Shown piece after piece: positions 8,775 to 17,284 of a DNA stretch of 20,281 nucleotides. This stretch comes from an uncultured Bacteroides sp. GTDB lineage: Bacteria > Bacteroidota > Bacteroidia > Bacteroidales > Bacteroidaceae. How positions within the stretch are numbered: position 1 is the stretch's first letter; each line of letters begins with the position of its first letter. The stretch covers positions 1 through 20,281 of the forward strand of contig USSR01000034.1 of assembly GCA_900557355.1 (NCBI GenBank), read 5' to 3'. Below the pieces are notes generated by a model, which had not been told where the DNA came from, did not search any database, and saw only the letters and a program-made list of their open reading frames with translations. The position numbers and the translations under genes were made by a program.

Positions 8775-10961
8775 TTAATTAAGTGTGTATGACAAATTAT
8801 ATTCTTTATTATCAATAATTACTTTTACTGATGTTCCATTTGCATGGAATGTTCCAGCGACCTCATCATCTGCTATATCTGTAAATGTGGCTGTCATATT
8901 GATGTTTGCTGCTTCCGTACCTTCATTAATTGGGTATATTATACTGATGAATCTTGCAGCACCATTTTCTATTTTAGGTTTGCGTATGGTAACTTGATAA
9001 CCTTTACGTTCGGTTTTTTGTCCTATATCATTAGAAGTATTAGTCGTTTTTACGGATGCGCTATAATTGTTGGCTGTTTCAACAAAGGTTCTAAGCATGA
9101 TATTATTATTGTCGCTAAAAGCCGTATGTGCACCGTAAATATGGCTGTCTTTTTGTCCTTCGTCTATTACAACATCGCTTGATGCGTTTTCAATAGGACA
9201 TAAATGAAAATTCACATTGATGTTACTGTTATGGTCTGCTGTGGTATCATATCCTTCATCTACTATAACAAAGAACTTTTGATTAACAAAAAATACAGAA
9301 CGGCGATGGGTCAAATTCAGATGTTTTTCAGCTGAAACAGTATATGTCGGATTTTCAGTAACCAAGACATCATAGGATGTTGATTCATCCGTCTTTGTTG
9401 TTAATTGAAGCAATTTTCCTTTCATACTATCGTCAGGTATTGTTTTACTCATTATGGTTAACGTGTTATGTCTGGCTGTTTCGCGATAGCTCTCTCTATC
9501 GCTCCCACTGTATGCGTATGACCCTGCGTCAGGGAAGAAATTACGTCCTCCTTTATATAAACTAAATGTACCGTTATCTGGTTGACAGTGATATTTTTTA
9601 TTAGTATTGTTGTTTTTTAGTATCATCATCATAGATTGGTCATCCCATTTATTACGCAGAATATAATACCCTCCATTCGTATAAGCTTTTTGTAAATAAG
9701 TAGGTGTGGATCCACTTAGTCTTTCTGAAGCCACCCATTGTATTTCTTGATCATCTGGGAACATTTCTGCATACTTTTTGAAATTTTTAATGAGTACACT
9801 TTTTCCTAAACGACTGGAACGGGTATCATTAAAGTTTTCTACACTGTAATTGGGATAAGTGATATCCATGACAAAATGAGCTGGTAATTTTAACTTCTCA
9901 AGGTATCCTGCCGGAAATCCGCCGGCTTTATTATTTAATTGAGCTATTCTGTAAGTTTCATAAAAATCAGAGATGGCACCAACGTGGTAGCTAATATCAA
10001 ATTCGTAATGTACTCCATCTGCAAGGAACTGTTTATCTATTTGTTCTCCTAGTTTCTGAGAACCTTCTGATAGCCATTCATTAGCATTCTTGAACTCAGG
10101 CATGAGTATGCCTGCCATTGCTACAGCTTGTGCTTGGGTAACCAGAATGTTACCTTCTTTATAATAATTCAAACGAATACATTCTACTTCTTTGGCAAAT
10201 GCTGTCAAGAAGACAGAGAGCCATTCTGGCGTGAAATTTTTAGATTGAATGAAATAAGTCATGATATCTATTTGTGAGATAACTCTTTCAGCTACCTGTA
10301 AACCTTTCCATTGATAATCAACATCATTCTCTTGTCCTCCTTCTTCGGGGAATGTTGTTCCTTCTTCATAAGGAAAAGTCTTAAGCCAATCCGAGTAAAC
10401 ATTGATCCATGATTCTGCATATTTTTCATCACGACTTGTGCGATAGGCTTTTGCTTGTGGGAGCATCCATTGATGGCGATGAATCTGATATTTAAATTCT
10501 TGGTCAGTGACTTTACTGGGAATGAACGACCAGTCTATTTTATTATCTTTAGTAAAAGAATAATAGATCTCTTTTCCATCTTCGACTCGCTCTGCAAAAC
10601 CTCTAACATAAAATCTGTTTTCTAATGCTTGGTCAGCTATATTTAGTTCAGATGCCGTAATTGGTGTGTTCATCAGTTGGATATTAGGGTTGATGACACT
10701 TGTTCGATTTCTGTAATACTCTAATAATTCATTTACTGCATAGTAGTATTTCCCTGAATTATAAAATTCTTTGGCTTTTTCCAGTCCTGGATAATCAAGA
10801 TTGATAACTGCAAATAGTTTTTCATCGATCACATCATTAGGCTGATTAGGAGGAAGCATATCTATGTCTATATTGCCTCCGGTCAATATTTCCTCCTCGT
10901 TGTCTGAGCATCCGGCAAATGCTAGCAGACCGAACATACAAATAAAGAAGATGTTCTTCAT
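8775..10961 (-). CDS. Heparinase III-type (PL12) heparan sulfate lyase, surface lipoprotein
   Basis: This 728-residue product resembles heparinase II/III lyases, which cut heparan sulfate by beta-elimination and leave 4,5-unsaturated uronic acids. A lipoprotein signal ends AFAG-C (Cys18). The acidic residues after it (SDNEEE) resemble the Bacteroidetes surface-export signal, so an outer-face location is likely. An alpha/alpha-toroid covers about 50-400, followed by a beta-sandwich domain. Candidate catalytic residues are N271 (EGNILV), Y325 (FDISYH) and H458 (YHCQPDNGTF). N and Y are 54 apart and Y and H 133 apart, close to Asn240/Tyr294/His424 of Pedobacter heparinase III. It is the first gene of the lyase-SGBP-SusC-SusD transcript and has its own promoter and candidate operator. 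The B. thetaiotaomicron equivalent would be BT4662. Exact substrate preference for sulfated or unsulfated regions cannot be read from the sequence. Confidence 0.9.
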   Translation of the reverse strand: MKNIFFICMFGLLAFAGCSDNEEEILTGGNIDIDMLPPNQPNDVIDEKLFAVINLDYPGLEKAKEFYNSGKYYYAVNELLEYYRNRTSVINPNIQLMNTPITASELNIADQALENRFYVRGFAERVEDGKEIYYSFTKDNKIDWSFIPSKVTDQEFKYQIHRHQWMLPQAKAYRTSRDEKYAESWINVYSDWLKTFPYEEGTTFPEEGGQENDVDYQWKGLQVAERVISQIDIMTYFIQSKNFTPEWLSVFLTAFAKEVECIRLNYYKEGNILVTQAQAVAMAGILMPEFKNANEWLSEGSQKLGEQIDKQFLADGVHYEFDISYHVGAISDFYETYRIAQLNNKAGGFPAGYLEKLKLPAHFVMDITYPNYSVENFNDTRSSRLGKSVLIKNFKKYAEMFPDDQEIQWVASERLSGSTPTYLQKAYTNGGYYILRNKWDDQSMMMILKNNNTNKKYHCQPDNGTFSLYKGGRNFFPDAGSYAYSGSDRESYRETARHNTLTIMSKTIPDDSMKGKLLQLTTKTDESTSYDVLVTENPTYTVSAEKHLNLTHRRSVFFVNQKFFVIVDEGYDTTADHNSNINVNFHLCPIENASSDVVIDEGQKDSHIYGAHTAFSDNNNIMLRTFVETANNYSASVKTTNTSNDIGQKTERKGYQVTIRKPKIENGAARFISIIYPINEGTEAANINMTATFTDIADDEVAGTFHANGTSVKVIIDNKEYNLSYTLN

Positions 10962-11005
10962 ACTTTATTAGGTTTTAATTATTAAAAGTTATATTTTACT
11001 GTTTG

Positions 11006-11013
11006 CAAATGTA
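11006..11013 (-). promoter_or_regulatory. -7 box of the lyase-SGBP-susCD promoter
   Basis: The minus strand reads TACATTTG, a full match to TAnnTTTG. It lies 45 bp upstream of the lyase ATG, with an expected leader of about 38 nt. No good TTTG -33 element is present at the usual distance, which is consistent with activation by the HTCS. Confidence 0.65.
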
Positions 11014-11042
11014 ATCTGTTTATTTAGAAATGATGATTTGTC

Positions 11043-11076
11043 TTGTTCACACTTTGTTCAAAAAATGATTTTTTGA
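11043..11076 (-). promoter_or_regulatory. Candidate HTCS operator: TTGTTCA direct repeat plus A/T palindrome
   Basis: Two identical copies of TTGTTCA (11043-11049 and 11054-11060; TGAACAA on the coding strand) are spaced 11 bp apart, one helical turn. They lie just upstream of the -33 position of the lyase promoter. The second copy runs into a perfect palindrome, TCAAAAAA-TGA-TTTTTTGA (11058-11076). AraC-family domains bind such tandem half-sites with their two helix-turn-helix motifs. A related site sits at the same distance from the GH88 -7 box. Binding by the HTCS is inferred. Confidence 0.45.
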
Positions 11077-11537
11077 TATTAATATTGTTGAATCATATAT
11101 TAATAATGTTTAGAAGAACGGTTTTTAGGCTGATATTAAGCTTTTTATACATCATAATGTAACTTTCATCCTATTCTTTTATGAAATGAACTAATTCATT
11201 TTGATACGGAAGGGAAACGGTACGGAGACGAACTAAACGCTAGTTGTCAATAAGAGATAAGCTGTCTTAATACTGTGTTTAGTTTCCTATCTTCTATAAA
11301 TAATAATTAGCTCTACATTCTAGTTTGTGTTCCACTTAAGTCGAACTATCGCTCTACTTAAGTGGAACGCAAATTTATTAGGGAACGAAGAAAATAATAG
11401 CTCCAAGAAGAATTATTAAAAAGACTATTGTGCTAGATTAATCCTTGTAACTATGAATTTAGCTCAAAACCCTACTGAAAAAAAGAAAAGTACTGTTTTA
11501 TACATTGGGGTTGTTTGTTATGTATAAACTCTCTTCC
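11077..11537. other. AT-rich intergenic stretch between HTCS and lyase genes
   Basis: This is the central part of a 653-bp gap (10962-11614), unusually long for a polysaccharide utilization locus. I see no convincing gene in it. It holds the inverted repeat at 11324-11373, a short hairpin AAATGAA-CTAA-TTCATTT (11184-11201) and a 24-codon plus-strand frame at 11453-11527 without a recognisable promoter. A TAAATTTG sequence on the minus strand (11370-11377) matches a -7 box. It could be an untranslated leader, a small RNA locus or a degraded insertion. Confidence 0.4.
11324..11373. repeat. 18-bp inverted repeat with 14-nt loop
   Basis: The left arm TTTGTGTTCCACTTAAGT (11324-11341) and right arm ACTTAAGTGGAACGCAAA (11356-11373) are complementary at 17 of 18 positions. 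The inner 13 bp (GTTCCACTTAAGT) are perfect, and the one mismatch would be a U-G pair in plus-strand RNA. It is distant from any coding end, so it may be a regulator site, the stem of a small RNA or a relic of an element's terminal repeats. Confidence 0.6.
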
Positions 11538-11599
11538 AATCCAAAAATATTATGATTTTTATGGATTGGATTCCGTAAAAATCATAATATTTTTGGATT
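11538..11599. terminator. 28-bp hairpin after the HTCS gene
   Basis: The outer 24 bp are perfect: the left arm, beginning AATCCAAAAATATTATG, at 11538-11561 and the right arm at 11576-11599. After one T-G position, three more pairs extend the stem, leaving a 6-nt loop (11566-11571). It begins 15 bp beyond the HTCS stop. It is AT-rich with T-runs inside both arms, so a bidirectional transcription stop is the likeliest role, though it lacks the usual GC-rich stem followed by a T-run. Confidence 0.6.
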
Positions 11600-11614
11600 T
11601 ACCTCTCTAGTTGT

Positions 11615-14600
11615 TTATCCCTTTGCCTTCTTAATATACTCTGTAGGCAAACATCCGAAATACTTTTTGAAACTCGTAGCAAAGTAAGACGGCGTATTAA
11701 ATCCTACCATTGTGCTGACTTCTGCTATTGTATAACGGCCATCCTTCAGTAATTTTGCCGCTTCATTGAAACGAATCTTGCGTATAAAGTCGATAGTCGA
11801 TTCACCTGTGATAGCTTTCAATTTGAGGTGCAGATTAGAACGGCTCATATTCATTTCTCTGGCGAACTCGTCGGTAGAGAATTCAATATTATCCATATTC
11901 TTTTCTACGATGGCAACGGCACGTTTCAACAAAGCTTCATCCATGGCATTGAACGTAATCTTTTCCGGTTCCACTTCCAGAGATTTGGAATACCGTTCAA
12001 GCATACGCCTGCGGGTACGCATCATATTCTGTATCTTCGTAGTCAGGATAGCCAGCGAGAATGGTTTCGGGATATAATCATCTGCGCCCATTTGCAGGCC
12101 TTCCATCTGATCTTTGGTTTCGCTTTTGGCAGACAGGATAATCACAGGAATGTGACAGGTACGGATATTCTGCTTCACATTCTTGCATAGCTTGATACCA
12201 TCCATCACAGGCATCATGACATCAGTCACAATAATGTCCACTTCATTCTCTTTCAGCTTTTCCAGGGCTTCTTCACCATTTCCGGCTTCCAGTGTATTGA
12301 AAAGTTCGGCAAGTCCGCTACTTAGATAATGGCGAATTTCATTATTGTCTTCTACGATAAGAATCGTACCACGTTTCTTGTCACCGGTTTCGATCGTTTC
12401 GTTTTCTACTTTTTCCGTATCAATGAAATACATCTCTTTCGAGTTGGTAGAATAAACTTGGTCCTCCTCATTTTTAGCGTCATTAGAAGCTAATTCGGAA
12501 GATTTATAGATGTTTATATCCTGTGGCAGATAAACAGAGAAAGTACTGCCTTTGCCTTCTTCACTGTCTAACTCAATACGTCCGTGATGCAGTTCCACCA
12601 AACGTTGTACCAATGACAGCCCGATGCCACTTCCTACGTGCTCACTCTCTATCTGATAGAAACGTTCGAATATTTTTCCCTGCTTGTTGATAGGAATACC
12701 AATACCGGTGTCACTAACTTGCAGTACCAGCCAATTGTTTTCCTCTTTCAACGTAACAGTAATGCTTTGCCCGCTTTCTGTATATTTGAAAGCATTTGAA
12801 AGCAGGTTATTAACGATCAGTTCCAGATAATTCGGATCGAAAAGTTCCTCTTTTTCTTCCAGTTCGGAGTGGAGAGTATAAGTAATCTTCTTGTGGCGTG
12901 CCAGTTTATCGTAGAACAAGAAATTATCCTGTATCAGTTGATGCGCATTCTCTTTCTTTACTTTCAGCTCAAAAACTCCCAATTCGGCACGGCGATAATC
13001 CATCAACTGGTTGACAAGATGCAACAGACGATTGGCGTTGCGTTGGATATATTCCAGTTGGTTACGAGTCCAGCGATCACTAATCTTATTGATTATTTCT
13101 TGTAAAGGAGCTAAGATGAGAGTTAACGGCGTGCGAAGCTCGTGCGAAATATTGATGAAGAAACGCATCTTCATCTGGTTGATTTCTTCTTGATGCTCCT
13201 TGTCCCTGCGTTCAAGTTCCAGTTCCGCTTCCATACTCTTACGCATCCAGAAGAAGCGGAAGACGAAAGTGATAAACCCGATAAAAGTGGCGAGGAAAAT
13301 CATGATTGCCCACCAGGTCTTGTACCAGATAGGGAGAACTATGATTTCCAACATTGTAGGTACAGTATTCCATTTTCCGTCACTATTGGCAGCTTTTACC
13401 AAAAAGTGATAAGTGCCTTGTGGCAGGTTGGAGTAGGAGACAGTACGTTTATCTGTCAGATAATACCACTCTTTGTCATATCCTTCCAGTTTATAAGCGA
13501 AAGTATTATGTTGTCCGGAAATATAATTGGATACTACAAATTCAATCGTGAAAGCAGTTTGCCATGATTTCAGGGTGATACTTTCTGTCTCATTGATATT
13601 CTTAGTCAGGATACCGGTTTCATCATCCGGGCGAACTGTCTTGTTAAACAGTTGAAGTTTAGTGATAACTACCGGAGGCGTATAAGGGTTATCCAGCAAC
13701 AGTTCCGGGCGGAAAGTAGTGATCCCGTTGATACCTCCGAAATACATCTGACCGCTCGAAGTACGGCAGAACGAAGAAGTATTAAACTGATTACTCTGTA
13801 ATCCGTCGGATTCCGTAAAATTACGGAACCTCTCTGTTTCCGGATTGAAACAGGAAATACCACGGTTGGTACTTACCCAAAGACGTCCGAAAGTATCTTC
13901 CAGAATACCATATACCACATTGTTAGGCAAACCGTTAGCCGTAGTATATCGTTTGATTTTCTTTTCTTTTTCATTAAAACAGTAGAAACCTTCACGCGTA
14001 CCTACCCAGATGATACCGTTGGCAGCCTCGTAAATGCAATTGGTAAACGTCTTTGTTACAGATGATTCCGGCAGAATAGGCACCTTTTCTATCTCGATTC
14101 CTTCCTGCTGAAAGACAGATATACCTTCCTCACCCCCGACCCAAAGCCGTTTATGGGAATCTCTGAACAGGATTGTGATTCGTTGTGAAGTAAATGGAGT
14201 ACCGTCCTTTTCCTTATCAATGGTGGTAAAACTCTTTTTTTCCGGGTTAAAACTAACCAGAGCACTTAATGTCCCCAATAAGAGATTTCCCCCTTTATCA
14301 GGAAGAATTGCATATACATTCTCATTCACCAACTGGCTGTTCAGCTGATTGAAACTTTCCATTTTTCCACTGTTTCGATGGAGAACAGTCAGTCCGCCGG
14401 CATGTGTCCCTATATATACAAGTGATTTTTGTTCATCTACATATACGGCTTTGATATTGTTGGAACCAATACCGATTTCCCGTTCGTCTTCCTGTAAGAT
14501 ATAGTGCGTAAACTGTTGTGTCTTTGTATTATACAGATTCAAACCACCATCATTCGTTCCTATCCATAAGTTCTTATCCTTATCTTCCGTAATGCAGCTG

Positions 14601-15676
14601 ACTACGTTATCGCTTAGAGAATTCTTATAGGGAATACGCTGGATATTCTTGAATCTGTTGCGGATAGGATGGTAATAGTTCAATCCCCCGAAATAGGTTC
14701 CAAGCCACATACCTCCTTGCGAATCCATAAAGATACTGCGAACCGAACGTTGTGACAAACTGCCGTTTTCTACCGGACTGCTACTGTAGGAAACGAAAGA
14801 ATCGCTTCCTTCATGATAAATGTTTAGATCATTGAACGTTCCTATCCATAAGCGATTTTGCGAATCCAGTGCCAGAGAGCGGATATAATTGGAACTGATA
14901 CTTTTAGGATTGGAAGAAGAATGATGATAAGCCTTGACCTCTTTCGTTTTCGGATTGAGCAGAAGCAGACCGGCTCCTTCGGTAGCTACCCATATACGGG
15001 TAGGAGATTGCTGCAAAATGGCTTGAATCTGTTTTGTTTCCGTTATCGGAGTAATCTTTTCCAGTTTCTTTTGAGGAATGGAATAGCTGTAAAGCCCGTC
15101 GACCGGGGTACCGATATAGATAATATCCCCCTGTCTGTAAAGAGCTGAAGCTATAAGCTTGTGCATAGCGGTACTAAAAGAATCATCAACGAATCGTGAT
15201 TCTTTAATATCGAACATAGTCAGACCTTCTTGTGTGCTTATAAGCAACTGTTCCGGTGAGATTTCTGCAATACCATTGATTTGTTGCCGTTTGCCTTTTT
15301 TCTCGTAGAAGAAATTTCTGAATTTGTCTTTTTCTTCGTCATAATATGACAAACCATCCCGCGTACCGATCCAGACACGTCCCTGACTGTCAGTTTTTAC
15401 GATTCGTGAAATGTCATTAGCAATACTGTTCGGATCCTCTTCATTATGTTGATAAACTGTAAATGAATACCCGTCATACTTGTTTACTCCATCATAGGTC
15501 GCGAACCACATATTACCTCTTTGGTCCTGATCGATAGAAAATACGGTGCTTTGTGACAATCCTTCGTTAATAGAAATATAAGAGAAGTTAATTTGCTCCG
15601 GAACTTCAGAAAAAACGCAATTAACCCCTATACATAGAAAGAGTAGACAGATTGTTGTTTTTTTAAGGCTGTTCAT
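11615..15676 (-). CDS. Hybrid two-component system sensor-regulator (HTCS)
   Basis: The 1353-residue protein joins a sensor kinase and a transcription factor in one chain. After a signal peptide (about 1-23) come 14 propeller-blade motifs of the type LWIGT-x-x-G-L, enough for two seven-bladed propellers. A Y_Y_Y domain (about 690-780, ending NLPQGTYHFLVKAAN) and one membrane helix (about 788-807) follow. The kinase has H845 in the phosphoacceptor motif SHELRTPL, then N-box NNLLSNAFKYTESG, DTGIGIP and GSGIGLSLV. A receiver domain has D1152 in IIVTDVMMPVMDG, and a C-terminal AraC-type DNA-binding domain lies at about 1240-1353. The periplasmic part senses a glycan fragment, and the AraC domain should activate the locus. 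The equivalent B. thetaiotaomicron protein, BT4663, is reported to respond to heparin/heparan sulfate disaccharides; the ligand here is inferred by position. It is transcribed from its own promoter. Confidence 0.95.
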   Translation of the reverse strand: MNSLKKTTICLLFLCIGVNCVFSEVPEQINFSYISINEGLSQSTVFSIDQDQRGNMWFATYDGVNKYDGYSFTVYQHNEEDPNSIANDISRIVKTDSQGRVWIGTRDGLSYYDEEKDKFRNFFYEKKGKRQQINGIAEISPEQLLISTQEGLTMFDIKESRFVDDSFSTAMHKLIASALYRQGDIIYIGTPVDGLYSYSIPQKKLEKITPITETKQIQAILQQSPTRIWVATEGAGLLLLNPKTKEVKAYHHSSSNPKSISSNYIRSLALDSQNRLWIGTFNDLNIYHEGSDSFVSYSSSPVENGSLSQRSVRSIFMDSQGGMWLGTYFGGLNYYHPIRNRFKNIQRIPYKNSLSDNVVSCITEDKDKNLWIGTNDGGLNLYNTKTQQFTHYILQEDEREIGIGSNNIKAVYVDEQKSLVYIGTHAGGLTVLHRNSGKMESFNQLNSQLVNENVYAILPDKGGNLLLGTLSALVSFNPEKKSFTTIDKEKDGTPFTSQRITILFRDSHKRLWVGGEEGISVFQQEGIEIEKVPILPESSVTKTFTNCIYEAANGIIWVGTREGFYCFNEKEKKIKRYTTANGLPNNVVYGILEDTFGRLWVSTNRGISCFNPETERFRNFTESDGLQSNQFNTSSFCRTSSGQMYFGGINGITTFRPELLLDNPYTPPVVITKLQLFNKTVRPDDETGILTKNINETESITLKSWQTAFTIEFVVSNYISGQHNTFAYKLEGYDKEWYYLTDKRTVSYSNLPQGTYHFLVKAANSDGKWNTVPTMLEIIVLPIWYKTWWAIMIFLATFIGFITFVFRFFWMRKSMEAELELERRDKEHQEEINQMKMRFFINISHELRTPLTLILAPLQEIINKISDRWTRNQLEYIQRNANRLLHLVNQLMDYRRAELGVFELKVKKENAHQLIQDNFLFYDKLARHKKITYTLHSELEEKEELFDPNYLELIVNNLLSNAFKYTESGQSITVTLKEENNWLVLQVSDTGIGIPINKQGKIFERFYQIESEHVGSGIGLSLVQRLVELHHGRIELDSEEGKGSTFSVYLPQDINIYKSSELASNDAKNEEDQVYSTNSKEMYFIDTEKVENETIETGDKKRGTILIVEDNNEIRHYLSSGLAELFNTLEAGNGEEALEKLKENEVDIIVTDVMMPVMDGIKLCKNVKQNIRTCHIPVIILSAKSETKDQMEGLQMGADDYIPKPFSLAILTTKIQNMMRTRRRMLERYSKSLEVEPEKITFNAMDEALLKRAVAIVEKNMDNIEFSTDEFAREMNMSRSNLHLKLKAITGESTIDFIRKIRFNEAAKLLKDGRYTIAEVSTMVGFNTPSYFATSFKKYFGCLPTEYIKKAKG

Positions 15677-15704
15677 TATTAGTTCATAAGATTAATAATG
15701 GCAT

Positions 15705-15712
15705 CAAAGATA
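15705..15712 (-). promoter_or_regulatory. -7 box of the HTCS promoter
   Basis: The minus strand reads TATCTTTG, a full match to TAnnTTTG, 29 bp upstream of the HTCS ATG. No clear -33 TTTG was found. No TTGTTCA-like pair is present upstream, so autoregulation through the candidate operator is not supported. Confidence 0.6.
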
Positions 15713-15773
15713 GCAAAATCTTTTATATGGAGGTATTCAATAGAGAGAAAGTAAATATAGGGAATGAAAAAAT

Positions 15774-15861
15774 ACCACCGATTATACAGATTAGCACGGA
15801 TTTTTATATCGACAATCTTCGAATTACAATTAAATCTGTGTTAATCTGTGTAATCGGTGGT
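15774..15861. repeat. 30-bp-arm inverted repeat between trpB and the HTCS gene
   Basis: Arms at 15774-15803 (starting ACCACCGATTATACAG) and 15832-15861 (ending TAATCGGTGGT) are complementary at 27 of 30 positions around a 28-nt loop. All three differences are transitions that become G-U pairs in plus-strand RNA but A-C mismatches in minus-strand RNA. It begins 23 bp beyond the trpB stop. The AATCTGTG(T/G) sub-repeat is a type of intergenic repeat I recall from Bacteroides and other genomes. It may act as a transcript end for trpB or be a mobile repeat (MITE/REP-like). Confidence 0.6.
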
Positions 15862-15884
15862 GAAACTTGAAACTGGTAGGTAAT

Positions 15885-17255
15885 TTATTTAGCTAAATCT
15901 CCTATCTCGTCTAAATTCTTCTGAATATCTTCGTCATTCAATGTATAATTCACCAGATCACCGGCCAAATACTTATCATAAGAAGCCATATCGATCAGAC
16001 CATGACCCGAAAGATTGAAAAGAATCACTTTCTCTTCTCCTGTCTCCTTACATTTGTTAGCTTCGCGGATAGCCGCCGCAATAGCGTGGCTGGATTCGGG
16101 AGCCGGAATAATACCTTCAGACTGCGCAAACAGACAACCGGCTTCGAAAGACTCCAATTGCTGTATATCTACCGCTTCCATCAGATTATCTTTGAGTAAC
16201 TGTGAAACGATTACACCTGCGCCGTGATAACGAAGTCCACCGGCATGGATATGAGCAGGAGCAAAATTATGTCCCAAAGTAAACATAGGTAGCAACGGGG
16301 TATATCCGGCTTCATCACCGAAGTCATACTGGAACTTACCACGTGTCAGTTTCGGACAAGAAGCAGGTTCGGCAGCAACGAAACGAGTCTTTTTCCCTTC
16401 CTGTATGGTGTGGCGCATGAACGGGAAAGAGATACCTCCGAAGTTGGAACCACCTCCGAAACAACCGATCACGATATCCGGATATTCGCCTGCCATTTCC
16501 ATTTGTTTTTCAGCTTCCAGTCCGATAATAGTCTGGTGGAGAGTCACGTGGCTAAGTACGGAACCGAGCGTATATTTACAGTTGGGAGTCATTTGTGCCA
16601 GTTCGATAGCTTCCGAAATAGCAGTTCCCAATGAACCTTGATAAGTGGGGTGTTTCGTCAGAATATCCTTACCGGCACGGGTAGACATAGATGGAGAAGG
16701 AGTGACCTGTGCTCCGAAAGTCTGCATGATGCTGCGGCGGTATGGTTTTTGTTCATAACTGATTTTTACCTGATAAACGGCAGCTTCCAGGCCGAAAACC
16801 TTGGCTGCGTAAGAAAGAGCGGCTCCCCATTGTCCGGCACCAGTTTCAGTGGTAATGTTGGTAACTCCTTCTTCTTTACAATAATAAGCTTGTGCCAATG
16901 CAGAGTTCAACTTATGCGAACCGATAGGGCTTACGCTTTCGTTCTTAAAATAGATATGAGCCGGAGTGCCGAGTGCTTTTTCCAAACCATAAGCACGAAC
17001 CAGCGGAGTGCTGCGGTAGTACTTGTACATTTCACGCACTTCTTCCGGTATTTCGATCCATGCATCCGTCTGATTTAGCTCCTGATGACACAGCTTTTTT
17101 GCGAAAATCGGATATAAATCTTCTGCTTTCAGCGGTTGTTTGGTTCCCGGGTGCAACGGAGGCATAGGCTTGTTCACCATATCGGCCTGAATGTTGTACC
17201 AGTAATGTGGAATTTCTTCTTCCGGTAGAATATACCGTTTTCTTTTTTCACTCAT
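15885..17255 (-). CDS. trpB: Tryptophan synthase beta subunit, TrpB2 type
   Basis: This PLP enzyme of 456 residues condenses indole and serine to tryptophan. The chosen ATG (17253-17255) gives MSEKRKRYILPEEEIPHYWYN, typical of the longer TrpB2 branch. An ATG at 17297 lies upstream of the predicted promoter and is rejected. The PLP lysine is K115 in GSHKLNSA. The catalytic Glu is E138 in ETGAGQWGAALSYA, and the phosphate-binding loop GGGSNFGG is at 267-274. No trpA or other trp gene is adjacent, as is usual for TrpB2, which does not depend on TrpA and may serve indole salvage; the precise substrate is not certain. It has its own promoter, is divergent from trkH and is followed by a large inverted repeat. 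Confidence 0.93.
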   Translation of the reverse strand: MSEKRKRYILPEEEIPHYWYNIQADMVNKPMPPLHPGTKQPLKAEDLYPIFAKKLCHQELNQTDAWIEIPEEVREMYKYYRSTPLVRAYGLEKALGTPAHIYFKNESVSPIGSHKLNSALAQAYYCKEEGVTNITTETGAGQWGAALSYAAKVFGLEAAVYQVKISYEQKPYRRSIMQTFGAQVTPSPSMSTRAGKDILTKHPTYQGSLGTAISEAIELAQMTPNCKYTLGSVLSHVTLHQTIIGLEAEKQMEMAGEYPDIVIGCFGGGSNFGGISFPFMRHTIQEGKKTRFVAAEPASCPKLTRGKFQYDFGDEAGYTPLLPMFTLGHNFAPAHIHAGGLRYHGAGVIVSQLLKDNLMEAVDIQQLESFEAGCLFAQSEGIIPAPESSHAIAAAIREANKCKETGEEKVILFNLSGHGLIDMASYDKYLAGDLVNYTLNDEDIQKNLDEIGDLAK

Positions 17256-17284
17256 AATATTGTAGTTTTTTAGTTTTCTGTTGC

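Noticed and set aside
11453-11527. Plus-strand 24-residue frame (MNLAQNPTEKKK...) ending 10 bp before the 11538-11599 hairpin
   Set aside because: There is no recognisable promoter or family resemblance, and such a short frame is expected by chance in 650 bp. Kept only as part of the intergenic description.
13142-13567. 141-codon plus-strand frame inside the HTCS gene
   Set aside because: It is a shadow of a well-supported coding region on the opposite strand and shows no domain or promoter.
15774-15861. Insertion sequence ends
   Set aside because: The arms enclose only 28 bp, with no transposase and no clear target-site duplication seen, so only a repeat or hairpin is claimed.
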